This document shows, piece after piece, positions 40,101-46,075 of a stretch of 64,000 nucleotides of DNA. Source of the DNA: Turritopsis dohrnii (Eukaryota; Cnidaria; Hydrozoa; Anthoathecata; Oceaniidae); contig BQMF02000486.1 in NCBI GenBank assembly GCA_027922465.2, positions 124,001 to 188,000 of the forward strand, given 5' to 3'. The position numbers were made by a program, and so were the translations under genes. Numbering within the stretch: position 1 is the first letter of the stretch; each line of letters begins with the position of its first letter. The notes beneath the pieces were generated by a model. It searched no databases, had not been told where the DNA came from, and worked only from the letters and a program-made list of their open reading frames with translations.

Positions 40101-43100
40101 ATAAAGCAACAGAAATGAAGGTTTCTGAAATATTCCAGCTTAATGAACAAACACCAATTCCTCGGGAAGTAGAAGATGCAGTGCTACATGTCGTGAAAAA
40201 TAAAATATCAAAAAGTAGCACCGGTTTGGCAGAATTCAAGTCGGGTGGACCGAGGGTAAGAATCTCATAGTATTAAATAAAATTATATCATAAATTTTAA
40301 AAACACAGACATAAACAATACTCTCAAGTTCCAATAAATCAGGCCAGGATGCTTTTTCAAAGAAAAAATCCACTAATGACCAGTGAAATTATCTAACCTC
40401 TGTTTATTCCACAGACTCTTACTATTCAGAGCTTGAGAGTATCATTCAAAAATAAAATGCTAAAGTGCAAATATTTCTACATTATTTACTCTATCTTAGC
40501 CTTTATTTATCCAAACAACACCAAAAGCTTACACACCTAACTCCACAGCATCCAAAAGCACCTTGCGCAATAGAACAAGAACGCTTCACCAAAATTTAAG
40601 TCATTCCTCAGGAAGTGATGGAAAATTGAATCAAACATCGTTGTTGGTTAAATCCTTCACAGAAGAGGATAGACGAAAAATTTTAGAAGCAGCGCATATT
40701 TCACCTATTGAAATTGGGCCAGAAGCTTTGGTGGCTTTAAAAGCAGACATGGGCATTCCCTGGACTAAATTGCAAACAATGGCCAGGCAAGTACATATTC
40801 TATTACTTCCATTTATCATTGATGCAGCTCATAACAGTATTACATTAAATTTAGATGGCTTAAATCTTTCAACATTAAAGCTGCATCTTCTGCTAAACAG
40901 AGACAAGTAGCATCTTCTTGGTCATCGGATAACCTGAAAGTGGAAGAAACACCTTTGAGCTTTGAATCCAAAGATAAAAAAGGCATCTATGAAATCCGTT
41001 CCGCACCCTGGGCATATATTGAAAATTTGCCAGAGAATATTACCAACTATATAGATAATTTAAGCAAGTAGGTTTTCTGGGCTATTTTGACATAAATGTT
41101 CATGCATGCATGCATACTTTATGTATTATAATATTGTTACATAAATTTCACTAGATTTGATCGTTTGATTGAATTACCTTCGTTTAATGATGAGATTCAC
41201 TTGAAAGTTGGTGGAGATCATGGCGGAGGGTCTTTCAAAATGAGCTACCAGGTTGCCAACATTGATAAACCAAATAGCAAGAATAACACGGTTGTCTTCT
41301 CCCTATTTGAAGCAAAAGACAGACGAATTAATTTAAGCATAACATTGTCTCGCTTCAAAGCAGAAATTGAAGAATTGCAAAGATCATTTTGGCAGTAGGT
41401 ATTCTTCGAAGGTTTTCTTACGTCACTCCACCAACTTCTGATAAGACAAAATTTTCTTTCCAGAACAAAATCAATACGGACATTCATGTTTGGCGACTAC
41501 GAATTTCTTTGTGTCATGTATGGCTTAACTGGTGCAAATGGTAAGTCTTTTGGCATGATCATTCATCTTTACAAAGAGCCTAGAACAGAATTTATGAACA
41601 ATTATATCTGATACTGTTGCCTGTTTTGCAATATCACCACCTCTGAAATGCGGAAAGCTCTCCATGAACGTGGAAGATTCCAAAACCGCACATTGGATTC
41701 ACTCAAAAGAGATCATGAGAATTTTCAAGCTGGTGGAAGTAATGTTAAACAAGCTAAATTGTTTAACAATGTGATAAGCGAACCAATCTTTGATATCCCT
41801 ATTGATCAGGTACAACATATAGTAATATTTTTAAAAGAAATTATGCAATTCCAAATTTAACTGTTCATCAAAATATAGGTTGCACCACCAGGACTCCATA
41901 TATCTCTTGGGATATATTTGAAATTCTTCAATATGTTTGAAGACCGTTGCCATCTTCTTGACTTAAAGATTGCTGAATCGAGTAATGTAGGATTTGCAGA
42001 AATCCAAGAATTTGCAAAACTACAATCCCAAATTAAAGATTTACAACGTTCCGTCAATGACTGTCATGAAAAAATAATCTTAGGTATTATAAATCAATAT
42101 TATCCTTTTGTTAGAACCAGAATGAAAAGATTATCCTTTGTTGATAATTATTGGAAAATTTTAGTACATGATGCGATCGCCCAAAATATCCTTAAATCAC
42201 CAGATGAGGAAAGTATCATTAAAGGCATTTATCTCCCCAGATTAGAGCATCTGCAGAAAAAAATGCAAGAAAAGGTAGGCATTAGTTCTAGACATTTTTA
42301 AATGACAGAGATAGAGATAATTGACACTGTTTTAAAAATATTAAGTATCTTCTTAACAGGAAAAAGAAATGGATAAACTGATAAAACAAAGTGAAGTCAA
42401 CCGAAATGTAGGCCCGTGTGTGAAACGTGTTGATGACCTTTTGTCAGAGGTCCATGTCCACAGACAAGCGTACCACGGAAAAAGCTTTGTTGGCAACCAT
42501 GTACATAAAATGCTGAAGGTAAATGTCATACCGTAATCAAGAATTTATTTGAACACTTTCCAAGTTTTCTTGACTTCTTTTTTTCATCGTTTAGAGCATT
42601 TTGATTATTCAAGCCTATAGAAAATAATTTACATATTCATATATGTTCATATATATATATATATATCTAGGAGGAGAACATTATCAAACTCTGTAACTCC
42701 ATGCCAATTCTAGTCAAACATTTGGGGTTTGCTGGTACTGATATCCATCATGAATCGGTGACATTATGCCAGCAATTTAAACAGCTTTTTTTAAAGTACA
42801 GTAGATGTCACATGTTAATGAATTCTACAAGTCACTTCAATGATGAGAAGTTAACTCAATTAGGTTTGCATATTTTACATGATGTATTTAGCTGCCCGCA
42901 ACATTATAAGATTTTTTATCATGTTACTTTTCCTCATTTAGATAATGCAATTAAAAGTTTGATGAGTTATTTCCGTGTTCACTGGCCAACTGAAAGCATC
43001 ACTCCAAAAATGCACATACTTGAGGACCATGTGGTGCCTTTTATTGCAAAATGGAAGTCAGGACTTGGCCTGTATGCAGAACAGGGGGGCGAAAGCATTC

Positions 43101-46075
43101 ACCCTGAGTTTAACAACCTAAAAGCTGTATATTGCAGAATGCCATCGAGTGTTTGTAGGTTGAAGGCTATGATGAAGGAGCACTTCATCAGAACCTCTCC
43201 AGCTAGTCAAGTGTTAAGACCAGAAAAAGTTTCAAGAAAACGAAAAGAAAGGGAAGAGTGACATAGAGAGAAACAGCATATTAGTGCTGAGTATCAGTTC
43301 AATAGTTATTAGTTAATTCTTAAAGAAAATAACATATTTACCATCGCATTTCTATATTTTTCGATCTTCTCAGTGTCTCCAAATTTTCAATAACTTCCAC
43401 ATCTTCGTGAGTCAAGAAAAAAATTGGGCCTATAACAAGTTTGGTATCAATGTTTAGGAAATTTAATACTCTTCCAAAATATGTTTGGTTCAATGCAAGG
43501 AAAACTTCAGGAAACCCGTAAATCCACTCTCCCTGCAATGTACTAAAAACTCACTTCTTCGACCAACATGCCTTCAAAACTTCAAAACTAAATTACCTCG
43601 TGTATATTGTTCCAGATGATTGCTCACGTGCTTTGTATGATAGTTGTGCCAGCGAAATAAAATGGTCAGCGGTTCTAATTATGCGCAAGTATTAAATAAG
43701 AGGCAGTCATAAATTAACAAAATTTTTGCTATATTTTCCTGACTCGAAACCCGAGGCAGAGGCCATTATGAAAATCGCGTGTTTTTAGCGCGTGCGCATA
43801 ATAACTTGTGCATTGCAAACGGACGTGTATAAGTGCTTCACAAAAGTTGTTCAAGTCATCTACAACAGATAAGGCTGCTTGACTTGACTTTATTTTTGTA
43901 AATAATCATTGTAAATAACAATTTTTTATTTTATTTTTCCTTTCATTTGCTTGCATAAAGATTTTTTTGGCCGTTAATAGAGGTAAAATTAGACATTGGG
44001 ACAATAGAAAGTGGCTGTTTGGCCGTTGATTGGAGGTGACCGATGTATGGAGGTTTTTTCATAAGAGTTTGACAATAAATTCGGCAGGGACTTCCTTTTC
44101 TGGCCGCTTATCAGGAGGTGATCGATGTATGGAGGTGACCATTAATAGAGGTTTCACTGTAGTTCATCTCTCGGCTTTTTGATCGGTTACGATAACAGGG
44201 TTTTTCGGGTTTTTAAACATATCCCGAATGTCTCTTGAATGGACCTCTTAGTTGCCGATGAGAATTCGGCTGTTATCGTTTTTATTTTTTAACATCATAA
44301 AGGAAGTTTTCTGATTATTTTACTTGATTTTAAACTTGCTGCAACTTATCATACCAAAAACTAAGTTCAAGTGGTCCAAACTGAAGTGTCGCGAACATTA
44401 ATACACGCGAAATCTTTTGAAAATTAGTACGCTAAAGATAATGTATTACAGGAAATTTTGTATTCGTAGCTCTTTGAAAAATACAAAGAACTATTCATGC
44501 GAATTTTAAAAAGCAAGTGTTCTGTTTTGTGTATACTATATAGACAAAGTTTTGCATTTTCTTCCATAATGTTTTTTATACCGTCGTATTATATAATTCA
44601 TCCCTGCTTATAACGTTGTCGTCACAGAATACATCAGACTCGATTAAATAGGTTTGCCTAAATCGATCTGTTTTCATTTCTTACTTTAAAGGTTGAATTT
44701 ATTTTAAAAAGTGCAGCGGTAGAGGCCGCACACAGTTGTCGTGTTTCCCCATCTTTCCTTTTCAGTTTCCCTTTCATGTGTCTTTTTTTCGAAAACACTC
44801 GTGTGTATAGATTAGCCTAGTGTAAATCAACCTTTAAGCGTGAGAAATGTTAAGTTTTGTGTCACGTGGTTTGCGACAGAAAGTGTTATTATCATATGTT
44901 AATTGTCGAATATATCATAAGCCAATCACGTCGATAGAAAGTGTTCTAAAATTTTCTCATATAATTCTATTTCGTTCCATCCAAATTCATTTCTACTTGG
45001 TTCAATGTTGTTTTGGTTGGAAAATTTTGTGCTTTTTTAAATTGTGTGAGTATATGATCGTTTTTGTGTGATTTTTTCGTATAAGTTCTGCTTATGAAAT
45101 ATGGCGATCCCTCTTCAATTTAAGATGCCGCTTTTCTTTATCTTTTCACTTTCGTTCTTGTTAAAGATTAATTATGTTTATTTCCTTACAAAACATCGAA
45201 CTTCATAAAAGTTATCATCGAGCTTTTAATGTTCAGAGATTTTTCATCAAATTTTCGTTTCAAAAAAACTCACTTCTCAGTTTGAAACCTGTCAACCTGT
45301 TTCCATGAATGTTTTTTATATTTTCATTACGAGAAATATATTAATATTCATATTCTACATTCGTTTATACAATTCTCAAATCCTTTCCATCCGTATTTGG
45401 AATTCAGTTTTTTTTAAAAAAAAGTTATCAACGTCAAATTTAATTTTTTGATGAAAAATTTTGTTACTTTCCTGAAAATTTTATATTTTATATTTATCCT
45501 TTTACTTTCTGTTTGTTTATTTCCATTTTGTTATTATTAAATCGTTTGTTTTCATTTCTTCAGATCTTGAGAAACTCATGCGTGATGATAGGTGGGATAT
45601 GATTCAAGTTATTTTAAACCTCAATCCTTCCATCGTCACCATGAGAGATGATGAGTTTAATCGAACATTGATGATGAAAGCAATCGACATCTACAATCCA
45701 CCACTATCCATCATCGAACAAATGATGCACCATGGTGCTGATGTTCATGATGTCGATGATGGTGGATGGAACGTCATACATCACGCATGTCGGTACAACC
45801 GTGTGGATTGTTTGAAACTATTCTACTCATACAACTCATCAAAACATCCATACATGAGGCGTAGTGATAGTGATGGATGGAACAACACACCTCTACATCT
45901 TGCTTGTCGTTATAGTCATTACGAGTGTGTGGAGTTCCTTGTGAAAGTCGTCAAGGTGGAAAATGTCAACGTGAAAAGTTACCGTAACAAAACAGCTTTT
46001 GATGTGATTTGTGAATATTATGATGAAGACGATCGAGAAGAGAAGAAGAAGAAGATAGAAGAACTTTTTAAATAG
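16054..46075 (+). CDS. Death domain - P-loop NTPase (SF1-helicase-like) - FN3 - ankyrin protein, eight exons
   Basis: Exons 16054-16111, 23409-23672, 24005-24319, 32498-32552, 32638-35199, 36243-36509, 36858-36907 and 45564-46075 all have AG/GT borders. Their phases match (1,1,1,2,2,2,1) and they sum to 4083 nt, 1360 codons plus stop. Domains: unknown helical region (aa 20-107), Death domain (about 125-205), Ser-rich linker, large NTPase region (Walker A GPYGCGKS about 548, Walker B LILDEVDK about 656, C-M-R-N-P motif about 728, acidic tract about 949-968, C-R-G-R-E-A-E motif about 977), FN3 (1085-1172) and ankyrin repeats (1195-1355). Death domains recruit signalling partners, NTPase cores act as switches, and ankyrins bind targets, so an intracellular innate-sensor or signalling role is likely but inferred. 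There is no NACHT signature. The spacing of ATPase motifs recalls SF1 helicases such as the ankyrin-linked TRANK1 group. Introns carry a Penelope element, MITEs and a RAG1-like transposon. The first ATG exon is the least certain. Confidence 0.75.
16266..16580. repeat. Half copy of the GGCCTGGTCGTAAGA MITE (empty site)
   Basis: Begins GCCTGGTCGTAAGAAAATTAG and continues through sequence matching the 7690-7608 and 6484-6290 blocks in inverse order. At 16,382-16,385 it has a single TTAA, where the copy at 6 kb holds the 1116-bp TTAA element. Confidence 0.7.
16600..17590. other. Intron 1 sequence without recognised elements
   Basis: AT-rich intronic sequence. A TGTGGTGTGGTCTGG run lies near 17,385. 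No coding or structured feature is supported. Confidence 0.4.
17595..17954. repeat. 180-bp tandem duplication
   Basis: The block starting ATGTTGTCCTTACTAATCAG at 17,595 recurs at 17,775. The match continues through CAAATGATAAGGTTTCTCTT and GAGAAGTTACTAT, with about 10 percent differences. Two units, in intron 1 of the host gene. Confidence 0.8.
18074..18615. mobile_element. MITE with telomere-like internal repeats, copy 1
   Basis: The ends are inverted copies (ATTTCCTTTTCGCACCCCCT and its inverse GGGGGTGCGAAAAGGAAAT), extending inward through CAGCACAAGGAACATACACA for about 90 bp. The centre (18,335-18,377) is a degenerate run of TTAGGG/TCAGGG units. The core matches the copy at 55.7 kb in the opposite orientation. 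Confidence 0.75.
19099..19652. mobile_element. TA-flanked MITE with AATAAGCGCCCC arrays
   Basis: Inverted ends CCGTAAATAATCGAATAAGC (19,099) and ATTCGATCATTTACGG (ending 19,652) are bounded by TA on both sides. Each end contains four to five repeats of AATAAGCGCCCC. Mariner/pogo-type termini are likely. No gene inside; the overlapping frames are AT-rich noise. Confidence 0.8.
19655..20981. other. Intron 1 sequence downstream of the Penelope-like element
   Basis: Includes a short duplication of GAAGCTCCTATTTTTC (20,500-20,545). A block at 20,755-20,850 (CGACGAAACGTGAATTGATC ... GACAAAGCTTTCGGCTGACA) may be the terminal repeat of the Penelope-like element, since such signatures commonly flank it. 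No hammerhead core was seen there. Confidence 0.4.
20982..22656 (-). mobile_element. Penelope-like retroelement: reverse transcriptase plus GIY-YIG endonuclease, frameshifted
   Basis: On the minus strand, 22,656-21,960 encodes the RT fingers and palm: YGLGKAHK, F-R-P-I-L-S-P-I-G-T-P-T-Y-N-L-A-K, LDVESLFTNIPLDETI and GVAMGSPLGPSLAN. A shifted frame supplies the catalytic Y-V-D-D (RRYVDDVF, about 21,930) and C-I-S-F-L-D-V-K-V. A third frame (21,602-20,982) ends in a GIY-YIG endonuclease (VVYRFTCSSCNASYFGKTT, R-A-S-E-H-L, and the catalytic-type E in LEIKESL). This order is diagnostic of endonuclease-bearing Penelope-like elements. Two frameshifts (about 21,950 and 21,620) and an eroded N-terminus make this copy inactive. 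It lies antisense in intron 1 of the Death-domain gene. Confidence 0.85.
22657..23408. other. Remainder of intron 1
   Basis: Probably eroded N-terminal Penelope sequence up to about 22,925. Then comes a region with repeated GAAATACCG / ATACCGTAA motifs (23,120-23,260) that looks like part of a dispersed repeat. No gene. Confidence 0.4.
23409..23672 (+). CDS. Exon 2: helical N-terminal module of the same gene
   Basis: Bounded by a GTTTTAG acceptor and an AAAGGTTTG donor, phase 1 at both ends. It encodes an alpha-helical segment beginning DFRMLAYAVDQYFSGD and ending in a proline-rich hinge (LPEKPNP). Length and helicity would suit another death-fold or death-like module, but I recognise no family. 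Confidence 0.65.
24005..24319 (+). CDS. Exon 3: Death domain
   Basis: Bounded by TTTTTAG and AACAAGGTATGG, phase 1 at both ends. It encodes W-R-L-I-S-H-F-L-L-D, then VKLRKILEKWQV, the aromatic T-W-L-H-L-K-S-L, and FLNKHNLVSKI. This is the six-helix Death-domain pattern, with the typical L-x-x-W and T-W-x-x-L positions. Such domains pair with other Death domains in apoptosis and NF-kB-type signalling. Confidence 0.7.
24320..28950. other. Intron 3 sequence, first part
   Basis: AT-rich intronic DNA. The MITE at 26,025-26,435 is listed separately. The tRNA- and gene-scanning motifs I looked for are absent, and the short open frames overlap in several registers. Confidence 0.45.
26025..26435. mobile_element. 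MITE with TAAGGGGATTTT / TTGCGTGGA ends
   Basis: The left end CTAAGGGGATTTTTTTTTGC continues with GTGGACTAA. The right end reads TTAATCCACGCAATAAAATC then CCCTTAAG, its inverse. Internal repeats of TTTTGCGTGGATT and TTTGCGAATTTGGCC link it to the GCGAAA-rich repeat family seen elsewhere in the window. Confidence 0.7.
28951..29298 (-). CDS. Hypothetical coiled-coil ORF antisense in intron 3
   Basis: A 115-codon frame with protein-like composition: charged helical stretch (KEQTALLKTPGKDLYREEF, then QATDLAKAKKELKEL), good codon variety, and a Ser/Thr-rich tail. I recognise no family. It may be an exon of a transposon or a small retrocopy. Compositional evidence only. Confidence 0.3.
   Translation of the reverse strand: MQYRGKHQYRRKFMENSSACDSYLLTNQNYKTLSYQTLLNVLTGVRTIKLEAKGTLKEQTALLKTPGKDLYREEFQKQATDLAKAKKELKELYHSSNTSCQQSHLFNLTHSTINV
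29299..30230. other. Intron 3 sequence, middle part
   Basis: AT-rich; a TTTCGCCAAGCGAAATTTATT palindrome-like patch lies at about 29,845-29,870. No gene. Confidence 0.4.
30231..30393. repeat. 16-bp tandem repeat, about 10 units
   Basis: Unit GAAGTTCAACTGTAGT, with GAAGATCAACTG variants in units 1 and 4. Units are contiguous, without spacers. A local minisatellite in intron 3. Confidence 0.9.
30605..31923. mobile_element. TA-flanked pogo/Tigger-like non-autonomous element, 1319 bp
   Basis: It starts CAGTGAACTCTCGATGTAAC and ends with the near-inverse GTTATATCGAGAGTCCACTG, with TA directly outside each end. Further copies of GTTCGTTATATCGAGAG lie inside both ends (30,645-30,680; 31,754-31,850). 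CAGT ends and TA target are typical of pogo/Tc1-mariner relatives. The overlapping frames inside are F/L-rich noise. Confidence 0.85.
31924..32497. other. Intron 3 sequence, last part
   Basis: Contains a triple AAAGTCGGC(A/G)AAAA motif at 32,040-32,095. No gene or element ends recognised. Confidence 0.4.
32498..32552 (+). CDS. Exon 4: short Ser-rich linker exon
   Basis: A 55-nt exon between GTTTAG and TTCGTAAGT. It starts in phase 1 and ends in phase 2, precisely what is needed to join exon 3 to exon 5. It encodes EISRSVIELFSSSSCSSS. Alternatively the next exon could begin at 32,576 in phase 0, but that would not fit exon 3. Confidence 0.6.
32638..35199 (+). CDS. Exon 5: P-loop NTPase / SF1-helicase-like core
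   Basis: An uninterrupted 2.56-kb exon. After a long N-terminal region comes LRPEQLRAVEDGYW with Walker A GPYGCGKS (33,591-33,614), like the Q motif and motif I of superfamily 1 helicases. Walker B LILDEVDK follows at about 33,914. Then come an E-L-T-T-C-M-R-N-P motif (about 34,125), a long disordered Ser/Glu-rich insert (34,230-34,450), a run of Asp/Glu (34,793-34,852) and VTSHAGCRGREAELVIL, comparable with SF1 motif V. The last part, V-T-R-S-T-N-Q-L-I, fits motif VI, although its arginines differ from true helicases. Helicase activity is not demonstrated; a switch-like ATPase is equally possible. The intact frame argues for a live gene. Confidence 0.75.
35200..36242. other. Intron 5
   Basis: Ordinary AT-rich intron with GT/AG borders. 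Repeats of TAAGTTAGGGTA-like words occur at 35,960-36,140. No gene. Confidence 0.5.
36243..36509 (+). CDS. Exon 6: fibronectin type III domain
   Basis: One exon, phase 2 to phase 2, encodes a single FN3 fold: KPTWVKNLKITRLSDTTVRL followed by the conserved W of strand B, and Y-Y-K-F-Q-I-C before the final strand. One domain per symmetric exon is typical of shuffled modules. FN3 domains bind proteins; with no signal peptide in this protein, an intracellular use is likely. Confidence 0.75.
36858..36907 (+). CDS. Exon 7: short linker exon before the 8.7-kb intron
   Basis: Lies between GTTTTAG and CCGTGGTAAGG. It enters in phase 2 and leaves in phase 1, encoding YFQPSFIIYNEKRYNFR plus one base. 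It can be spliced either to the ankyrin exon at 45,564 or to the alternative terminal exon at 37,957, which has the same phase. Confidence 0.6.
37957..38060 (+). CDS. Possible alternative last exon of the same gene
   Basis: After TTTTTCCACTTGCCAG comes a phase-1 frame (AVEKLFESNDAYSDW...), ending at TAA 38,058-38,060, with an AATAAA overlapping the stop. Its start resembles the start of the ankyrin exon (DLEKLMRDD), suggesting an exon duplicate. If used, it would give a protein lacking ankyrin repeats. Confidence 0.4.
38415..38605. repeat. ACACGCGAAA dispersed repeat adjacent to the RAG1-like element
   Basis: Holds AATTAAACACACGCGAAATAT and AATTAATACACGCGAAAA. The phrase ATTAATACACGCGAAA recurs at 44,395-44,415, just outside the other end of the RAG1-like element. 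The two halves were probably one repeat, split when the element inserted. Confidence 0.5.
38662..38752 (+). repeat. Left terminal inverted repeat and subterminal module
   Basis: The terminal CAGTGGAACCTCTAATAGCG is followed by GGTCAC. Then comes a GGCCGTTGCATTAGAGGTGA module ending in CGATGTATGGAGGTTTT. The module recurs in the same orientation near the right end. Confidence 0.8.
39353..43261 (+). CDS. RAG1-like transposase (N-RAG-TP type), nine exons, about 1,020 residues
   Basis: Exons: 39353-40255, 40500-40786, 40855-41067, 41155-41394, 41464-41540, about 41610-41809, 41879-42274, 42360-42518, 42671-43261. N-terminus follows RAG1: LCRIC (aa 14-18), F-Y-I-D-I-T-N-D-S-I-E-T-H-P and M-C-N-K-C, W-T-E-H-T-E-D-C-L-I-C, a GGRPVKKKGRGGRPK basic patch, and a RING finger (CKLCNN...LSCQHSFCLECIF...CPTC). 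The core has GGDHGGGSFK (D at 41,216), MFGDYEFLC (D at 41,495), a YCCLFC zinc pair, GLHISLGIYLKF, RQAYHGKSFVGNHVHK, KMHILEDHVVPF and AEQGGESIH (E at 43,091), like the RAG1 D-D-E layout with its long insert before E. It should bind the element ends and cut and join DNA in the nucleus. Introns are 68-250 bp; intron 2 is GC-AG. The acceptor before exon 6 is missing, with TGA at 41,609-41,611 in the read-through frame, so this copy may be inactive. No RAG2-like gene is present. Confidence 0.85.
43968..44159 (+). repeat. Right terminal region with three subterminal modules and inverted end
   Basis: Modules GGCCGTTAATAGAGG (43,971), GGCCGTTGATTGGAGGTGAC (44,020) and GGCCGCTTATCAGGAGGTGA (44,102) precede the terminal GGTGACCATTAATAGAGGTT that ends in TCACTG. 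Repeated motifs of this kind are probable transposase-binding sites; this is inference. Confidence 0.75.
44162..45563. other. Intron 7 downstream of the RAG1-like element
   Basis: AT-rich intron remainder including the second half of the ACACGCGAAA repeat (44,395-44,440). The ankyrin exon acceptor follows at 45,563. No gene. Confidence 0.5.
45564..46075 (+). CDS. Exon 8: ankyrin repeats and C-terminus
   Basis: From a CTTCAG acceptor, phase 1, to TAG 46,073-46,075. It encodes about four ankyrin-like units: LEKLMRDDRWDMIQVIL; HHGADVHDVDDGGWNVIHHA; a unit ending with NNTPLHLACRYSHYECVEF; and NVNVKSYRNKTAFDVICEYY, then a charged EEKKKKIEEL tail. T-P-L-H-L-A and G-A-D-V are canonical ankyrin signatures. 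Ankyrin arrays bind proteins, here probably the ligand- or target-recognising end. Confidence 0.8.

Larger units (their letters stand above)
38662..44159 (+). mobile_element. RAG1-like (N-RAG-TP-type) DNA transposon, 5498 bp, inserted in intron 7
   Basis: The ends are imperfect inverted copies: CAGTGGAACCTCTAATAGCG against the inverse of the right end, CAGTGAAACCTCTATTAATG, each bounded by TA (38,660-38,661; 44,160-44,161). A second inverted block lies further in: AAGCACTTACTATACACGTC at about 38,872, matched by GACGTGTATAAGTGCTT at about 43,823, plus the ATTATGCGCA parts next to each. So one element spans the whole interval. Direct copies of GAGGTGACCGATGTATGGAG occur at both ends. The only gene inside is the nine-exon RAG1-like gene. 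The 2-bp TA target differs from the 5-bp duplications of Transib and vertebrate-type RAG transposons. Confidence 0.85.

Noticed and set aside
40567..40910. Separate small gene reading through 40,787-40,910
   Set aside because: Reading through the GC-AG intron destroys the family-like continuation; splicing restores TMARWLKSF in frame.
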